Below are positions 14,532-15,882 of a stretch of 15,882 nt of DNA, piece by piece. A program made the position numbers and the translations under genes. Below the pieces are notes generated by a model, which had not been told where the DNA came from, searched no databases, and worked only from the letters and a program-made list of their open reading frames with translations. Every line of letters begins with the position of its first letter. Positions within the stretch are counted from its first letter, which is position 1. This DNA comes from an uncultured Clostridia bacterium (GTDB lineage: Bacteria; Bacillota; Clostridia; Lachnospirales; Lachnospiraceae), in contig CAMONF010000038.1 in NCBI GenBank assembly GCA_946620335.1, positions 1 through 15,882 on the forward strand, in the 5' to 3' direction.

Positions 14532-15055
14532 GACGAAAAGCAGCCATGCTCTTCATCATAGGGCTCTTTCTTCTTCTGCAGACCACAGTACTTTCCAGAC
14601 TGCCTTTCGCCATCGTCACGCCTGATATCATGATGATACTGACGGTGTCCATGGGCTTTATGCAGGGGAAAAAAGAGGGACTTCTGACCGGTTTTGTGAG
14701 CGGTCTCTTTATCGACATCATTTCCGGGAGCGTCTTTGGAGGCCATGCCTTTCTCTATATGATGGCGGGCTATTTCTCTGGCTTTTTCTGCCAGATCTAC
14801 TTCGACAACAGTGTCCGGCTGCCGCTGGTGCTGGTCGGCGCCGGGGAGACCTTCCTCAATCTGGCCATCTATCTGTCGAACTTCCTCCTCAAGGGAAAAC
14901 TGGCCTTCGGGAAATACCTGGCGGTCATTATCCTGCCGACAGTGGCCTTCACAGTCCTCAGTACCCTTATCGTCTATCCCATTCTCTATAAGATCAACCA
15001 CCTGCTGGTGGAAAGACAGAAGGAGGCCAGCAGTTCCTTATGGATAAGAGAATAA
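14528..15055 (+). CDS. mreD: rod shape-determining protein MreD
   Basis: MreD is a polytopic membrane protein of the elongasome. It is 175 aa and very hydrophobic, with about five or six membrane segments (roughly 5-22, 33-50, 53-70, 75-98, 103-122 and 130-155). It shows family features such as TPDIMMILTVSMGFMQGKKEG and GLFIDIISGSVFGGHAFLYM, the latter being the conserved D/G-rich turn. The start codon is TTG and overlaps the mreC stop (TTGA), with a strong AAAGGAGA 7 nt upstream. An ATG six codons later is the alternative start. The 3' end overlaps the PBP2 gene by 16 nt. The C-terminal tail (KEASSSLWIRE) is hydrophilic and is encoded where the next gene's ribosome binding site and start lie. 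Confidence 0.93.
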   Translation: MRRKAAMLFIIGLFLLLQTTVLSRLPFAIVTPDIMMILTVSMGFMQGKKEGLLTGFVSGLFIDIISGSVFGGHAFLYMMAGYFSGFFCQIYFDNSVRLPLVLVGAGETFLNLAIYLSNFLLKGKLAFGKYLAVIILPTVAFTVLSTLIVYPILYKINHLLVERQKEASSSLWIRE

Positions 15056-15882
15056 TCAAATGGTTCCGGCGGGTCAGGATCGGCCGCACGACCATCATGG
15101 CCCTGATCTTCCTGACCATGTCCTTCTTTCTGATCCACCGGATCTACGACCTGCAGATCATTAACGGCGCGGAATACCGCAACAACTTCTCCATGCAGAC
15201 CACCCGGACCAGGACCCTCAAGGCGACACGCGGCAATATCTACGACCGCAACGGCAGCATCCTGGCCTACAACGAGCTTTCCTATTCGCTGACCCTGACG
15301 GACGCGGGCACCTATGAGACCCGGCGCGCCAAGGCCCTCTACCTGAACGGCGAGGCATACCGGATCTCCCAGATCCTGAAGTCCCACGGAGATGCCCTGA
15401 GCAATGATTTCCACATCGTGCTGGGGGAGGAGAGCGGGGATTACGAATTCGACGTCACCGGCGTCTCCCTTCTCCGCTTCAAGGCGGACGTCTACGGACA
15501 GGCCTACACCGACGACCTGAAGGAGGAGCAGGCCAATGCCTCGGCCGCGGAGATGATGAAATATCTGATTTCCGAGAACGGCTACGCCATCATCCGCGAG
15601 AACAAGCCCTACACGGAGGAGGAATTCCTGGCCAACGGGCTCCCGGTCGAGCTCACCAAGCAGGACATTCTGGACATCGTCTACGTCCGCTACCAGCTCT
15701 TCACCACCAGCTTCCGGAAATACGTCCCGGTCACCATCGCAACCAACCTTTCGGATGAGTCCGTGGCTGATCTCATGGAGCAGAAGGCCACGCTGACCGG
15801 CATAGACATCGTCGAGGACACTATCCGCGTCTACGACTCACCCGAGGCCTTCGCTTCCCTGATCGGCTACACCGGCCGTGTC
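15040..15882 (+). CDS. mrdA: penicillin-binding protein 2, class B transpeptidase (3' end outside window)
   Basis: This is the elongation-specific class B PBP, which cross-links peptidoglycan with RodA under MreC control. The visible 281 residues show a short basic cytoplasmic tail (MDKRIIKWFRRVRIGR), one membrane anchor at about 17-35, then the PBP dimerisation (pedestal) domain with ATRGNIYDRNGSILAYN (RGNIYDRNG at 64-72) and, near the end, DTIRVYDSPEAFASLIGYTGRV. The frame is open to the last base. The transpeptidase SxxK, SxN and KTG motifs lie beyond the window, so catalytic competence cannot be judged. The ATG at 15040 overlaps mreD by 16 nt, with AAGGAGG (15020-15026) 13 nt upstream, slightly long but strong. 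The mreBCD context favours PBP2 over a divisome or sporulation PBP. Confidence 0.9.
   Translation, partial: MDKRIIKWFRRVRIGRTTIMALIFLTMSFFLIHRIYDLQIINGAEYRNNFSMQTTRTRTLKATRGNIYDRNGSILAYNELSYSLTLTDAGTYETRRAKALYLNGEAYRISQILKSHGDALSNDFHIVLGEESGDYEFDVTGVSLLRFKADVYGQAYTDDLKEEQANASAAEMMKYLISENGYAIIRENKPYTEEEFLANGLPVELTKQDILDIVYVRYQLFTTSFRKYVPVTIATNLSDESVADLMEQKATLTGIDIVEDTIRVYDSPEAFASLIGYTGRV

Overview
The window is a compact, housekeeping-type chromosomal segment from a GC-rich bacterium. All twelve genes lie on the + strand. The likely source is a high-GC member of the Clostridia, and a Lachnospiraceae-like gut anaerobe fits best. This rests on the gene order (miaB-mutS-mutL-miaA, a YnbB-type PLP enzyme, two flavoproteins, then radC-mreBCD-pbp2), on a MutL of the endonuclease type (so not an enteric, MutH-type MMR), and on purine-rich AGGAGG-like ribosome binding sites. 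The taxonomic call is an inference; no rRNA or other marker is present.

Region 1 (1-7363) carries tRNA modification and mismatch repair. It holds the 3' part of miaB (ms2i6A37 methylthiotransferase; its start is outside the window), then mutS, mutL and miaA (i6A37 prenyltransferase). mutS, mutL and miaA are separated by 4-9 nt. MiaA makes the i6A37 that MiaB then thiomethylates, so the two steps of one tRNA pathway bracket the MutS/MutL repair pair.

Region 2 (7364-9068) holds a methionine-gamma-lyase/aluminium-resistance family PLP enzyme (7524-8810) between the only two sizeable gene-free gaps (160 and 258 nt). Both gaps hold repeats. The first is an in-register, decayed copy of the 3' end of miaA plus a weak terminator-like hairpin. 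The second is a 15-bp inverted repeat with one bulge, a possible extended -10 element and a tandem ~40-nt repeat in the leader of the next gene.

Region 3 (9069-11914) holds two unrelated FAD-dependent oxidoreductases (HI0933/BaiN-like and COG2509-like) whose stop and start codons overlap (ATGA).

Region 4 (11915-15882) is radC followed by a cell-elongation cluster: an MreB-like actin homologue, mreC, mreD and the 5' part of a class B penicillin-binding protein 2 gene (cut by the window end). Genes here abut or overlap by 4-16 nt. A good extended -10 promoter candidate lies in the end of the preceding gene, just before radC.

I found no phage, transposon, CRISPR, tRNA or rRNA genes and no convincing new multi-gene system. 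The most interesting leads are an MreB homologue whose phosphate-2 and catalytic acidic motifs are degenerate, the structured repeats around the PLP enzyme gene, a duplicated segment in the MutL linker, and a strong ATT-TCC codon-pair preference for Ile-Ser throughout the window.
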